DNA from: Parascedosporium putredinis
Taxonomy: Eukaryota; Ascomycota; Sordariomycetes; Microascales; Microascaceae
DNA: 64,000 nucleotides
NCBI GenBank assembly: GCA_949357655.1
Contig: CASHTG010000016.1
Span: 2,418,001-2,482,000 of the forward strand
Reading direction: 5' to 3'
In this document: piece after piece, positions 12,663 through 25,115 of the stretch
Layout of the letters: each line of letters begins with the position of its first letter
Numbering within the stretch: position 1 is the first letter of the stretch
The notes under the pieces: model-generated
The model's database searches: none
Told to the model about the DNA's origin: nothing
What the model saw: only the letters and a program-made list of their open reading frames with translations
Position numbers and translations under genes: made by a program

Positions 12663-14696
12663 TTAGAAGGAGTACTCCTCCACGTGCAAATGAATGCCCT
12701 GCGCCCCTGTCCCCTTGTGAACCGCCCTCTCATCCGACAACCTCGCCACGCAGTTTCTCACCCTCGCCACCAGCGGCCTACCACCACACACCACCACCAA
12801 CGTCTCGCCCAGCGCCTTCTCCACGGGCTCCCGAATAAGCGCCGCGAGGTCCAACCGACAATCGTACTCGCGAATCACATCCAGCTCCGGCGAGGCCACG
12901 CCGTCAAGACCGACATCAACCACAGCGGAAGAAACAGCAGCAGCCTTTTCCGGATCGGAAACGTCCTCGGGTAGCGGGCGCACCTCGGAATCCCGGCGCG
13001 GCGCAGTAATAGCATCCTCGCTAGCGCCCGTCTTTCGCGCGCGTCCACGGCAGAGGACGTCGTGGACGCCGAGGCAGACGACAGGAAGTCCCCTGCGCAT
13101 CGAGCCTCGCCGTCTTCTCGGCGGGCGCGGGCGCGTCCTTGCACGGGCCCGTGATCGCCACGTGGGCGTGGAGCTCCACGTCCGACTGCCGGCCGCGGGC
13201 GAGCGCCTCGCGGATCTGCTGCACGTAGAAGCCCGTCTCCTCGCTCTGGCGGGCCGTGAGGACAAAGTCGGCGCGGCGCAGACACGTCTTGTTCTTTTTG
13301 CCGGACCGGGCGATATCCTCCAGGATGGGCAGGGTGAAGGACGCGCCCGTCGACGCCGAGATGAGGATCACGGTGTCGTACACGTCCCAGTTCGGGGGCT
13401 GCCGTACGGGCCCGTCACAAAGGCCGTCGTGCGCATCAGCTCGCCCTTGTCCTGCGCCGCGGCGGCAGCAGCGTGCAGCCTCTTGGAGAAGCCGCCGTGC
13501 TTGCGCACCACGAGCTCGATCGAGTTGCACACGCACTCGCCGGCAATCTTGTGCGCGCAGGCAATGGTGTACGGGTGGGCCTCGGTGGGGCCGACGGACG
13601 GCATCCAGAGGTAGAGGTGCTGGCCGGGGCGCCACTTGAAGTGGGCGTCGCGCACGGTGACAATGGTGGTGCGCTCGCCGGCGACGCGCACGAGGGCTTC
13701 GTGGCCCACGCGCTTGCGGCCCATGCAGGGGCGCCGCCGACCTTGAGCTTGAGGTTGCGCAGCGCGAGGAGGGACCAGCGCGCGACGCGGTCAAAGGCGA
13801 TGAGGCCCACGGCGAACCACACGTTGTACATGGCGATCGGCGGCAGGTGCTTGTACATGAGCCAGATGAAGATGACGGCGGACAAGACGTGCTGGACGAC
13901 AAAGACCTCGTAGGCGAAGGCGCGCACCGGGTAGAAGGAGGTGACAAACATCCACAGCAGCACGGCCCAGCCGCCCAGGCCGTACTTGACCATGGGCATG
14001 ATTTCGAGCTCGAGCTCGACAAAGTCGGCAATGACCCACTGCGTCCAAAAGTGGAAGCCGTGCACGGTGGCCGTCACAAACATGGTGCGCGACACCCACC
14101 GGTGCAGCCAGTTGAGCCGCTCGTGGCTCATCCCCGTTACCAGCCCGATCGGGTTCGTCTTCATCGCCAGCATGTAGGCGAGGGCATTTGCGTCACCGTG
14201 ATCCACCCGTTCCGGAAGGCGATGCGCTCCCAAAAGTACGCGTCCCGCACGACCGCCTTGTCCGCCATCATGTAGATGACGACCGCCCAGTACGCCAAAA
14301 GGATCAGGATCCGGCCCAGCGGCGGCGGGCTTGCCCACGACAGCCACCGGATAGGGATGTGTAGCTGCGGGTAGGATAGTTCCCTACATATCGCCGTGAC
14401 TGTTGCCCACGCCTGTGACAATGCGTTGGTCGGCCGGCTCGGTGAGAGCGTATAGTCGCCCTTGCATCTCTTTCGTCTACATTTCGAGAATGATTAGAAA
14501 AAAAGGAAGAAAAACAGAGGTTTTCATCACTTACCTCCGTACGACTTGGATGTAATCGATTAGGCGTATAACGGCGCAGAGACCAACAACACCGGTAATG
14601 ATATACCAATACGCCCTGGCTAGGGCCATGTTCGTTTTCTTAAAAGCGCCCGTCCCCGTCGTCGAGGAGCCGGAGCCTCCATGGTGGCTGTGATCC
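12663..14696 (-). CDS. Ferric/cupric reductase transmembrane component (FRE/NOX superfamily)
   Basis: Minus strand exons 14696-14535 and 14476-12663, with a 58 bp intron. The protein begins with a short extracellular His/Gly stretch (MDHSHHGGSG) and a first TM segment. The ferric reductase-like membrane domain carries candidate haem histidines in RLNWLHRWVSR, TATVHGFHFW, FVVQHVLSA and YKHLPP. The FAD domain follows (RPGQHLYLWMPSVGP and AHPYTIA as the HPFT-type motif), then the NADPH domain (FVTGPYG, TVILISASTGASFTLP, and the C-terminal VVCGGRPLV). It should move electrons from cytosolic NADPH through FAD and two b-haems to extracellular Fe(III)/Cu(II). Four breaks: GGG 14182-14184, GGGG 13728-13731, GGGGG 13394-13398 (one missing base each), and one near 13083-13090 (one extra or two missing). 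It is divergent from the BIM1-like copper protein 3.6 kb away. Metal specificity is not decidable from sequence. Confidence 0.9.
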
Positions 14697-17600
14697 ATGA
14701 TTGTGGTGATTATGTGTGTTCCTTCCCTCTTCACTGCTTCTTGTTCCCGTCCTCCCTCGAATCCGACAAAAGACAAGCTTTGCTCCGCCTTAGCGGATGT
14801 ACAAAACCAGCTGCTGCGACCTCGGTGGAATTGTTTCAGACCAGACGTTTTCGGTCCTTTGCTTCCTTTTTTTTCTCGTTTCCCTTCTCTTCTTTTTAGA
14901 TTTTTGCCCGCTTTGCCTACTTCGTCTCGTGGATGTCGAATGGAGGAAAGGCGAAAGGCGTAAAAAGAGAATAATACCCCAGAATCGTAAACGGGTAAAA
15001 CGAGGAGCGAGGATGATGTGAGTGGTTAATAAGGGCACACAGTCCGGGGTGCAGTGCTGTATCCAAAACGGCACCGGATAGCCGACTGGGAAAGGTGCCA
15101 GCGAAGGCCCGCCGAGATAATTTAGATTGACGTGAGAAACAACCGAATATTGGGCATAATTGCAAATGACGCGGTTGGCTGGGGAGATCGACGCTCAATG
15201 AAGAGAAGTAGAAGAATAAGAAGGATGGGGAAACCGCCGGCAGAAGGAGTAAGAAAAACAGGCCTGAAAGTTTGTGTGTGTCCCTCTGCGTGGGTGGATA
15301 TGGGTGTGTGAAGGTGACTGTGTGAGTGTAGTCTTTCGCAGCACTTTTGCGGAAAAGCGTTCAAAGGTCCGTGATAGCCGTGGCGGGGGTGGATCGCGCA
15401 GAAGAAATCGGATCTCGGAACGAAGAGTAATATGCGGCAGCTACTAGGAGAGACGACCGCGTGCGCTCAGTAGGACGAGGGAAGAGGCGAACGAAGATGG
15501 CGAGGTCGACGGCGGAGGAGCTTTGTGAGGGCGGGGAGGGTTCGCGGGCAGATTGGTGTGGGAGGTAATTAAGCTGTTCGTCATCGACTATCCGGGCGCG
15601 CCGCTGGACAAGGAGATGAACAGGAAGGATGGATGATCGAGAGCGAGTTAAGAGAAAGAAGACGAAAAGAAACGAAAAAGCGGCCGATGTGCCAAGAGGA
15701 AGTTCGTAATGGAAAACTGGGTTGCTCGCGATGGCCAAGACTCAGACAACAAGGACGCCGAGACAAATCGAAGAACCAAGACAACCCACGCTTTTGGATG
15801 TTAATCGGCAAGCTTGACGATTTTTAGGGAAACCGTTGGGCAAAAGTGAGAGTGATGGCACACAAGCAACTGAGCAGATTAGAAATTGGAATCACGCTCG
15901 TTATGGTTAGCTGCCGCTTTCCGAGGAGCTGGCTGGAGTGTGCTCCTAGTACACGGAACGGAATGATTGAGTTGATAGGCATATGCGCTTGCGAAACTAA
16001 ACAGAAGCCCCAGTTTTTGGTACAAGTAGGGATTCGATACCAGCTCAAAAGCCTCAAAGAACAACGAACCCGACTCGGAATAGGTAGTGAAGAGCAAGTT
16101 TGGGAGAGCTTGGCCCCATCCTCCTCGCCGCAGACTAGTGACAGGAAACGTGGGGTTTCTTCGGGATCGCGGCTTTTCGAGAACAAAACTGGGGCCGATG
16201 TGGTGGTGCCCCCTCCTTGCAAATGTCGAAAAAGGCATCAAAGAACCTAGAAACCCAAAGGCTTTCCTTCAAGTTTGCCTACGCTTCCGTCCCCATCAAG
16301 CCCGTGAAGGAGCACTGAATAATCCAGATTTGGTGAAGAGACGTCTCACCTGGATCGCACGGCACACCTGCACACACACACCACACTGATCCAGCCCGTG
16401 GGGTTGAGTGATCGAACGCTCTCTCTCGTGGTCGCCAAGGCTAAGAGGAGGGGAGGCAAAGAGCAAGGGCCCCGGTGCAACGCGGGGAGCCAGCCACAAT
16501 TTGCTCAAATGCCCTCAGGTTGCGCAGGACGGACCAATCGCTGCGAGGCACCGATGGGCGCTGATTGGATCCGGGCCACGTCCAACCCAATCGGGGGATT
16601 CTTTTATCCACAAACGGCCAGGGATCAAAGTTGCGCATGTTCAGTTTTTCTCGTAGCATGGCGAAGGCTGGGCGGCCAAAGTGGGGTGTTAGAGGGGTTG
16701 AAGAGTATGAGAGAGGTGCAACTCCAGCAAGATTGACAGGTCCTCAAGATAGGTAGAGGCCAGCCAACTGAGGGAAAGAGCGAAGGGCCCTCCAAAAGAA
16801 CTTGCTCACAAGATTGAAGATTATGCTAAGGAAACATAGCACGAGTCTTGGTACCCATCCATTGTATCTGTGTCGCTTCCACTAAGTGGCTCGGTACCTC
16901 CCGAATGAAAATGGCCGTTGCCGTTGCCGTTTCGTCTCACACACTCTCTCGCATCACAAGCCGCACATTGATGCTTCGCAACTAGAAACGGGTGGCTGTT
17001 TTGAGCATGTTCGGGCCTCGTGTCGATTGATGTCATCTGAACTCGGCCGGACGACTCCTTGCCGTCGTCGTCTGGCTTGCATCTCCATCTGCGCTGGTTT
17101 TCTTTCTCTCGGCCGGACTGTGCCGGTCTCAAAGCTGAGAGCACTACATCATCTCCCTCTATCATAGAACGGTACGACCCGGCTCCCTGGGAACGGGGGA
17201 AGGAAGCAAGCAAGCATGTGGGAAGCTCCTGGCCCATTTTAAGTCCCTAGCCTCGACCCCTCCGGGTACTCGTTGCCGCATGGGTGACCATCCATTCGTT
17301 GCTTCCCAGCGAGATGCATGCTTTCCTTCTACGAATAGTATACTGACTCGCGCGGTTGGCCAAGAGCTGGTCATGGATCCATTGGATTCGCCGAGCCATG
17401 GATGACGATGTCGCTCCTTCCCTCCGTTTCTTGGTAGAGTGCGGTGATGCTTGGTGTCCATGTTGTAAAGAGCTCGACTCCAATAGCTACGATGACCGCG
17501 AGGAGTAATTGACAGAAACCAAAAGACGGCGTACAAGGTCTCAGAGCTATCAAGACATTTTGTAAATTCTCCCGTCTTTTGGCTCCCCTTACTTCCATGT

Positions 17601-18271
17601 TTTGCCTTTTGTGGTTTGTTTTGTCTCTCCATCGTGGCGAATGGCAAAACGAGATCGCAAGTAGCTTTCGTCCTTTTTCCCACCAAAAGACATGTGGCAC
17701 GGAAGGGAAAATATGTGTGGGGCCGCCCCAAAATACCAAAATACCTGCTCAAGCAAAAGCGCTCCTGCCCAAGCACGAAACGCTGCAACGTTGGTGGAAG
17801 GAGCTGTCAAAGCTCCAGTTCCTTTCTCGCGGGCTAAAAACCGACTCTTTTAAAGCCCCCAACGAACTTTACCAGCCGGTTGCGCCGGCATCTTAAAGCA
17901 AAGTCTTGGCCAAGATCTCCACCCGGCGCCCCCCAGGTCCTAGTGTGTCCTATCCTTAATAGCATCCCGCGTTGCCACAGAGGTCGCCTTGCTCTCTCCC
18001 GATTACCGGACGGCCGCCCATTTATTATTATAGCCTCTCTGTCCTCTGGCGTCATTGTCAAAACCCTCCTCTCTCCTCTTTTCTTCCTCTCTCGTATCCT
18101 CTTTTTATTCTATCCCCTCTCTCCTCATTCCCAACGAGTCAATTGGACTATTCAAGACAGCATCAGATCATTCTGTGTGAACAAGAACTTTTGCTGCTCT
18201 CCCAGACAGAAAAACAGCTCTCTACCTCTTCTTTCACCCACCCCACCTTCTCCCCCAAGAAACCAGCAACC
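14697..18271. promoter_or_regulatory. Divergent intergenic region of the reductase and BIM1-like genes
   Basis: This 3.6 kb region separates two outward-facing genes. I see no convincing gene: the longest minus-strand frame (17162-17788, 208 codons) has neither recognisable motifs nor coding-like third positions. A compact group of motifs sits near the middle: TTTGCTCA at 16500-16507, identical to the yeast Mac1 copper-response core, then CCAAT at 16534-16538, its inverse at 16564-16568, and CCAAT at 16587-16591. Either may be chance; joint control of the two genes is inference. Confidence 0.35.
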
Positions 18272-19051
18272 ATGGCCCGCCTCTCCGCCGCCGTTCTTTC
18301 CCTCCTCGCCTCCACGGCCACCGCCCACTTCAGCATTGACTACCCCCTCTATCAAGGCCAGCAGCGAGAACAGCCTGTCCAGCGGTCCCTGCGGCGGTGC
18401 CAAGATCGACTTCGACGCCGGCACCGTCACCGACTTCCACGTCGGCGGCGACGCCATCGCGGCCACTGGCACCCACCCCCAGGCCAATTGGCTCTTCCGC
18501 GCTACCACCGACCTCACCGGCACCTCCAACTGGACCCAGCTCTACCCCATTGTCGAGCAGAGCGGCCTCGGCAAGCTCTGCCAGCCCAAGATCACCGTCC
18601 CTGAGGAGTGGGTCGACAAGCAGGGTCTCATCAGCGTCGTTGCCCACGCCGAAGATGGTGTTCTCTACGGTGTAAGTTTTGGTCCAAATACTCTTGAAAA
18701 AAAGACTTGATTTCCTCTCACTTTCAATAGACTTGCCGCTAACCTATCTCCCAATCTTAGTGCTCTCAAGTCAAGTTCGTCGAGGGAACCGGCGAGCAAC
18801 CAAGCTCCTGCAGGAACACCACCGAAAACTTCTCCTTCACTAGCGACTCCGACCTCGAGGCCCTCGTTGATGACGGTACTGGCTCCTCCGGCTCCAACTC
18901 CTCCGACAGCAGCGGCGGCTCCGGCGACGACAACAGCAACTCCGACGACAGCGGCTCTTCGGGCGACGAGGGCGCTGCCTCCAACTTTGGCACTAGCTTT
19001 GTCGGCATGGTCTCCGCCGCTGCGTTGGTCGCCGGTGTCCTTGCTCTTTAA
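18272..19051 (+). CDS. BIM1-like (X325/LPMO-like) copper-binding GPI-anchored protein
   Basis: Exons 18272-18671 and 18761-19051, with an 89 bp intron (GTAAGT, branch GCTAACC). The signal peptide MARLSAAVLSLLASTATA is followed directly by His19. A mature N-terminal His (HFSIDYP) is the first ligand of the LPMO-type copper histidine brace. Family features follow: SGPCGG, TDFHVGGDAI, NWLFRATTDL and KLCQPKITVPEEW. A long Ser/Gly/Asp linker and a hydrophobic tail (GMVSAAALVAGVLAL) fit a GPI anchor. The family is known for copper uptake (Cryptococcus Bim1) or cell-wall roles, not polysaccharide oxidation. A frame break sits in the CCCCC run at 18343-18347: either two missing Cs, which restores the common YPPS, or one extra. 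The reductase on the other side of the shared spacer could supply Cu(I), which is inference. Confidence 0.85.
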
Positions 19052-19870
19052 TTGTTTATAAAGAGAAAGGGAATTGTGGCCTACCCCGATGCTTCGGAAT
19101 GGAATAAAGGCGCTTGCTTTTCTTTCCACTTTTTTGATTTATGCTTTCATGTATAGTAATTTACTATGGCTACGATACGATACCAATGTTGTTTTTGAGG
19201 GGAAAGTTTGGATCAAGATATAAAATGGCAAACACTAGGTTTACCAATGCATCCATGTATATCCAGGATATATACAGTACATAAGATGAATGCACATGAG
19301 GAAGACTTGACTTATTGATATCTTTTACGCAAGCGGAGACGCATAAAAACACTGAGAGCATGGATAGATAATGAATGGTTGATTATTGGGTGCCTAGACC
19401 TTCCTCTCCATCTCTAAAGCATATCCACAAGCCTCTCTTGGACATGTGGTGACTAGTAAGTAGTAGGGGGTGTGCTCATCCCCAAGACAAAACTAAGTAG
19501 AATAATAATACAATTCATGTCAGCTAGGTGAGCGGTGTGTACCTGCAGACCGAGATCCATATTGCTCGCCCCTTTCAGCCTGACTGGAATTTCATCCCTA
19601 CCGCGTGATGGAAGAGAAAATGGGGTGTGCATATCTTCCTTTCATGCACATATTCCCATTCTAGTAACAAACAAGGCAAGGACTAAAAGAAGACAAAAAA
19701 ATTGGAAAGAAGACTTGGAGAAGGATAACAGAAAGAGGGGAAGAAAAAAGGAAGTGTTGGTTTTGAGAAAAAAGAAAGTCATGTCCCGTCAATCGTGAGA
19801 GAGAACCAAAGGGCCACGCCCATTGCCCTGGCTCGTAGTTGCATGGATTTTTCAACTCCCTTTCCTTTGT
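19052..19870. other. Convergent 3' spacer
   Basis: No gene. It contains the facing 3' UTRs of the BIM1-like and Doa10 genes. The middle (19140-19520) is AT-richer with several ATAT-containing stretches, and A/G-rich sequence lies at 19675-19790. Confidence 0.6.
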
Positions 19871-22800
19871 TCAAGCCCTCGTCGTCACCGCCGTGCCCAC
19901 CCCAAAGTTATGAAGCCTCTCGCCAATCAGGTATGCCTCGTCCCTGATTCTCGACTTCCACCCCTAAACACCCCGACGAGGCTCCACACCATGGTCGAGC
20001 TGAGCGCCACCAGCGCGGCCGAGAGGAAGCTGAGCCTGTAAATGAGCGCCATGGAGACGGGGTCGTCCGAGAGCCGATCAAACGCGCCCGCCGCCACGAG
20101 CACCCGCTTGATGAGGGGCACGATGACCACGGGCGGCGCGGCGACGGCGATGACGCATAGCGCGATCGCGGGGATGACAAAGGCGCGCGTGAGCACCTTG
20201 ACGTCGGGCCGGAGCCAGCCGCGCCGGAACACGGCCTGGCTCGCGTTGGCGAGGCGCGTGCCTGCGAAGCTGCTCCGGAGCACGCGCGTCGCCAGCTTGA
20301 GATACAAGAGGCCTAGCGTCCACGCTTGCACGGCGCGAATGGTGTGGATGCTGTTGGCGGCTGCGAGGGCTGCCCCGACATCGGGAACGGCGTCTGCTCC
20401 CGTCATGACGGGGGCTTTCGGGGGCGACATGTACGTGTGGAGCGGGATAATGAGGTAGAGCTCGATGAGCGCGCTGGCGAGCAAGGGGAAGAACACAAAC
20501 ACGTTGAGGTACGTGTACACGAGCTGCACGCCGTGAAGGACGACCGTCGCCACCTGCTTCGGTGCACCTGGCTCGTATAGGGCACCGAGCCCAGCGGTGG
20601 CCCACGCGCGAATCTTGGTCGAGAGCGCTTGGGCGCGGAGGACCGAGTATCCGATCGTGCCTAGCACGTAGATGCCGATGCTAAAGGCGTAAATATCGTT
20701 GGTGCGGACGTGGCCTGGGAGTAGGCATTGGAACAGACGCCGCCCGACGATGAGGGGTAGTATAGTAAGGCTCACGCCCGTCACGGCCGCGAACATCCAG
20801 ATAAGGAAGATGAAGAGGAAGATGCGGAACCGGAAGTTGGGGGTAGATACACTAGCTGGTACTGGTCGGTAAAGTACTGCTCCAGGTGCGGCGCGGTTGG
20901 GAGTGGTATCTGGCTGATTTCGTGCACTTCTAAAAAGACCCGGCGGCCCTTGGGGATCCGGACCTGATCCGACGCAGGGGTACGGACAAACCTTCCGTCC
21001 CGGCGGAGCTGACCTTCCCGCACGAGCTTCCGCTTGGTTTTGGTGAGCGACCCAACTGTTGAACTTGAAGAGGGATCGGGGTTTAACAGGTCGTTAATCA
21101 GGTCATTCCACGTCTTGGGCACAACGTTATTTTCGCCGTCGAGACGTAGGAACTGCTTCCGGTACCAGGGGAGCGATTTGTACGGCGAGTTCTTTGGCAA
21201 TAAAAGCTTGCCTTCCTCATCGACCTGCCGCTGGCCAAAGAGGAACCAGGTCAGCCTGAGCATCCGAGCGCATTGCTTGAACCACCACGTGTACATGGCG
21301 TGAAGCGCGTCGCTGGGCCGTAATACCCTCACGGCTAGGGGCATGAGGAAGTTGTAGAAGAGAAGATCAACCGGGAACTCGAGCACCGGCTCGTTGGACG
21401 AGTAATGGATTGGCAAGACGGTCGAGGCGAAGCTTAGGCTCCATACGACGCCGCCAAGACAAACAACGACTAGTCCTCCGTACACTAGGGCGGAGAACAT
21501 GATTTTACGGAGCTGAGTGAAGAAATTCCTTTCTAATACATCTCGGACCGGATGGAATTCCGGGTCATCTGGGTCTCGGATGAAATCTGTCGAGACAAGG
21601 GGTTAGGAGGCCGTCGTGAGTATGTGTTGGGGGAAAAAAAAAAAACTTACACAGGACTCCGTTCCGCATGATCTTGCGGCACATGGATACGAACAGCGCA
21701 AAGTGGAACATGTATCCGGTTCCCACGAACCAATGAACAAATATAGATGTCAGCGGGTAGTTGACACTAAAGTCGTAGCGCGATCTGATCGTTGCATGCT
21801 CAAAGAGCGGAAGGAGCGCCGCATCCATGAGTAGGCCGCAGTAGAGCGGGAACACCAGCATTTCGATACCTATGATGAGAATGACCTTGGTTACCCCGCT
21901 AGCCTGGTTGATGAGATCCACCAGCGACGCTTCCCAATCTTGACCCAGCTGCCCCGATGAGAGAGGCGCACCCCGGGTCACGTACAGGGTGGCGAGAGAC
22001 GCGAAACTGAGGTACCCCGCGAGTATGGCCCAGAACCTGTCCGACCCAGACCAGGACGCAAGGGCCGGATCGATCTGTACCGGGGCCGCGGTGTTGAGGT
22101 CGATGATCCAGGAACCGGGCGTCAAGATCGAGGTCGCCGCCGTTACGGTCATGTTCTTGGCGAGGCCGGCTAGGTAGGTTCCGTTGCTGAGTACGGTGCT
22201 GGCCACCTCGGAGACGGGCGACTCCACGGTGAACGCGGCCGTGTTCCATAAAGTCATCGCCACGCCAACGACATGGGCCTTGAGCTCCAGGAGAGCCCCG
22301 TGGCTGACGGCGGAGAAGTTTTGAATCTCGGACGCGTGAAAGGGGAAGTCATCGAAGAAGCCGGACGAGAGGCGGCTGGACGCATTGGCGGTCAGCTCCC
22401 AAGTATACGTAATGCTGGAGCCGACCGAATCCATCCGAGCGTTCTGGCCCGTGACGCGCGACAAGACGGATAAGGCGGAGAGCGTGGCCCAGGACAGGGC
22501 CCCGGCTATCACGGCAGTAAGGTCCTGGATAAACTTCGCGGCGGAAAAAAGCATGCGTACGAGTCGCATCGGGTTCGCAGCGATGCAGATGGCCGTGCGC
22601 CCCAAATTGTAAGGGAGGAAGATGCAGACGAAAATGGCGACAAAGACGAGACACGCGCAAAAGACGGCGTTTTGGAAAAGACCCGCAATGGGGCCTCTCA
22701 TGCCAATGAGCTCCATGATGCCTTCAAAATCCTCAATGTCATCGAGAGCGTCCTGGTCGAGAGCCTGCGCACCCGCTTCTCCAGCTTCGCCTGGTTCACC

Positions 22801-25115
22801 GTTATCGACGCCAATGTCCTCGGCCGCATCGTCGTCGTCTAGATCCTCGTCCTCGGCCTCTGCGGCGCGGAGTTCGTCCTCTGTGGGAGGCTCGATTCCA
22901 CCCCAAAAGAAGTCGGCTACACGAGCAAGGGCCGGTTGTTGGCCGCGGGGTTTTGCGCGTGCGCTTCGGGACCACCGTTCGGAGCAGGTGGGGCAGGTCC
23001 TGCCGGAGCAGCCTCGACGTTGATCTCCTGGGCGACCCCTTGGTCACGCTCCTCTGCGTGGTCGTTGAATATATCTGATCGTGCCGCTTCGCCGTCCTCG
23101 TCGTCTTCAAAAGCATCTTCGCGATCAGAGCCACCAAAGGTCCCCGAAAATTCGTGGCGGTCTGGCGAGACAGGGATATCGTTCGCAGTAAATATAAAAG
23201 GGGATGAGTTCCCACCATTTGTCTCGCCGTCCTCCACGGGAGAGGAAGGCTCGGTTGGAATGGGGAGAAGCTCCAGCTATTGTTCGCGAGAGGGTTGATG
23301 TGCTCACGCGGCTGTGGCCCATCTGACACGGCGCGACGGCGCGAGTAGGAGGCAAGGTCTTCGTCGTCATGCTCCCCGGTGGCATCGTCAACCGGCAGGA
23401 ATTCTTCCTGTTGTTCAGGCCACACGGGCTGCTTCGATCTGGCCCTCGAGGACATGGAATCCCTGCCCTCCATCTCCTCGGAAGACCTGGACATGGCAGG
23501 GCCAAAGACATCGTCCATCCCGGACCGGTCGCCATACGTCTCTTGAGTTGGCACGCGCTCCCCGCTTCCCTGACGGCTTGACGTGGCCGCGGCGATCGAA
23601 GAAGAGCCCGAGTTGTTGCTTGCTTCAGGATGCTGGTGCCCATTGACGATCTCGGGAGTGCGGGCCTGAGTGCGGTTCCTTACACTCTCTTCACGGAGGA
23701 GTCTCATAATGACCTCGGGGTCCCCATTGGCCTCCCTGTATACTCGAAGGTAGTGTTCTGCAGCCGAGGGACCCGCTTCGGGATTAGGCGGCCCCGCGGG
23801 ATGCTGGGGTTGAAGACGCCGGACGTTGTTGCGCCAGCTTCGGAGGGCGAGCGGCGTCCATCGCGGAGGTGCGTCTCGTGCGATGACCCTCGGCGATGTG
23901 GCTGAGCATCTGGCTGAGCGTCTAGATGATGGGGCGTCCGTCGACGAAACGCGGCGATAGGGCGCTCGTTCTCCGGGCGAAAAAGTCGCGGAGCAGCTTC
24001 TTCGTCGTCATCGAGGGGCGCGTCAGGAGCGACAGGCTCATTGTCTTCGTGAGCGACTTCTGGCGCGGCCGGGAGCGGGGCGAGCTCGGGGGAGGGGAAT
24101 AAGTTCGGGGACGGGCTCGTCGAGGCGCGCCACCTCCTGGCCGGCAAAGGCAGCCCGCATGTTTATCTCAGGTTGCTGCTGGACGACATAGTCCCGCACC
24201 AAGATGATGAGGATGAAACAAACAATGACGAGGACTGTGATGATTTGCCCCTCCAGGACCATGATGATGAAGCGATTGATGGCTGGCTGCCGCGTGAGGT
24301 TACGGAGAAAGGAGACGTTGCTGAGTAGGGAACCCTGAGTGAGGTCGATGGGCAGCCCGTTCTCGGATGCGGCGGGCATGCTATTGTCCCTCCGGGCAAC
24401 GGAGGGAAAATTGCTTTGAGGAGGAAGAGAAATAGGCGTGTTGGTTCAGCCGCGATGTCGCTCGTGGGATCGGTGGCCGAGCCGTTGAGCGCACTGGTGA
24501 CGATGGCGCTGGCGGCGTCCTGGATGCTCGTTGCATTATCGAACAAGGATGAAGTGGCGTTGGCCGACTCTATAGCATCGAGAGTGGCATTGGTGACGGA
24601 AGAGCTGCCCGCGGTTTTCGCCAACAATAGGCTGCCTAGCCCCTCATCGCTTAGCCAGAAGAGCAACGACCACATCCGTCGCATCAAATATGGGAGCCAG
24701 CAGAGCCAGACGCAGCCCACCAAGAGCGCCCTTAACCAGACCACGAGGTTACTCAAGATATACTTGGTCATGTGTGTGATGAAGACGTGTACTGGGAGGT
24801 TCGAGGGCATCTTTGGCGAGTATAGCTTGGTGAACCGAAAGGGGTCTTGCACAGCTCGCAGTGCTTCTTTTGCGAGTGGGACAGCCATTCTAACAGGCAG
24901 TTTTGGTGGACGTATTTGATACTCCCACTGCACTTGCAGGGGTAGAAGAGAGGCTCGTCGGGTGTGGACTCTCCACGACATATTCGGCAAGTATCAGGAT
25001 CCACGATCTGAGGCACGGCGGCGAAGTCGCTGACCCGACGGGAGGGCCTCGACGGCGAATGACGCCGCCGGGCATAGGGGTCGACCTCCCCAAAATCGAA
25101 GTCGTGGTCGGCCAT
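19871..25115 (-). CDS. doa10: Doa10/SSM4 (MARCH6/TEB4) RING-CH E3 ubiquitin ligase of the ER membrane
   Basis: Minus strand, one intron (21587-21650, 64 bp), about 1730 residues, with some 14 hydrophobic segments expected for the family. The N-terminal RING-CH finger is at residues 43-89: CRIC, PCKC, HQNC and CELC give the C4HC3 order. After the intron comes the highly conserved TD-region stretch YFIRDPDDPEFHPVRDVLER. The C-terminus ends with the conserved element RIRDEAYLIGERLHNF, whose GERLHN segment holds the Gly and Asn shown in yeast Doa10 to matter for substrate choice. It ubiquitinates misfolded and regulated ER, nuclear and cytosolic proteins with Ubc6/Ubc7 (family knowledge). Eight breaks, nearly all one missing G/C: 24841-24844, 24389-24391, about 24088-24092, 23722-23725, 23262-23265, about 22929-22934, 20839-20843 and 19961-19964. 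The last break hides the true C-terminus. The start at 25115 opens just before the RING; an in-frame ATG at 25208 is possible. Confidence 0.93.

Noticed and set aside
17255..17320. 5S rRNA-like motif (GGGTGACCA with flanking similarity)
   Set aside because: Only a 9-11 base match to the 3' half of fungal 5S RNA as I recall it, without the 5' half at the right distance.
17162..17788. 208-codon open frame on the minus strand upstream of the BIM1-like gene
   Set aside because: No family resemblance and no intron or codon signal. More likely promoter DNA.
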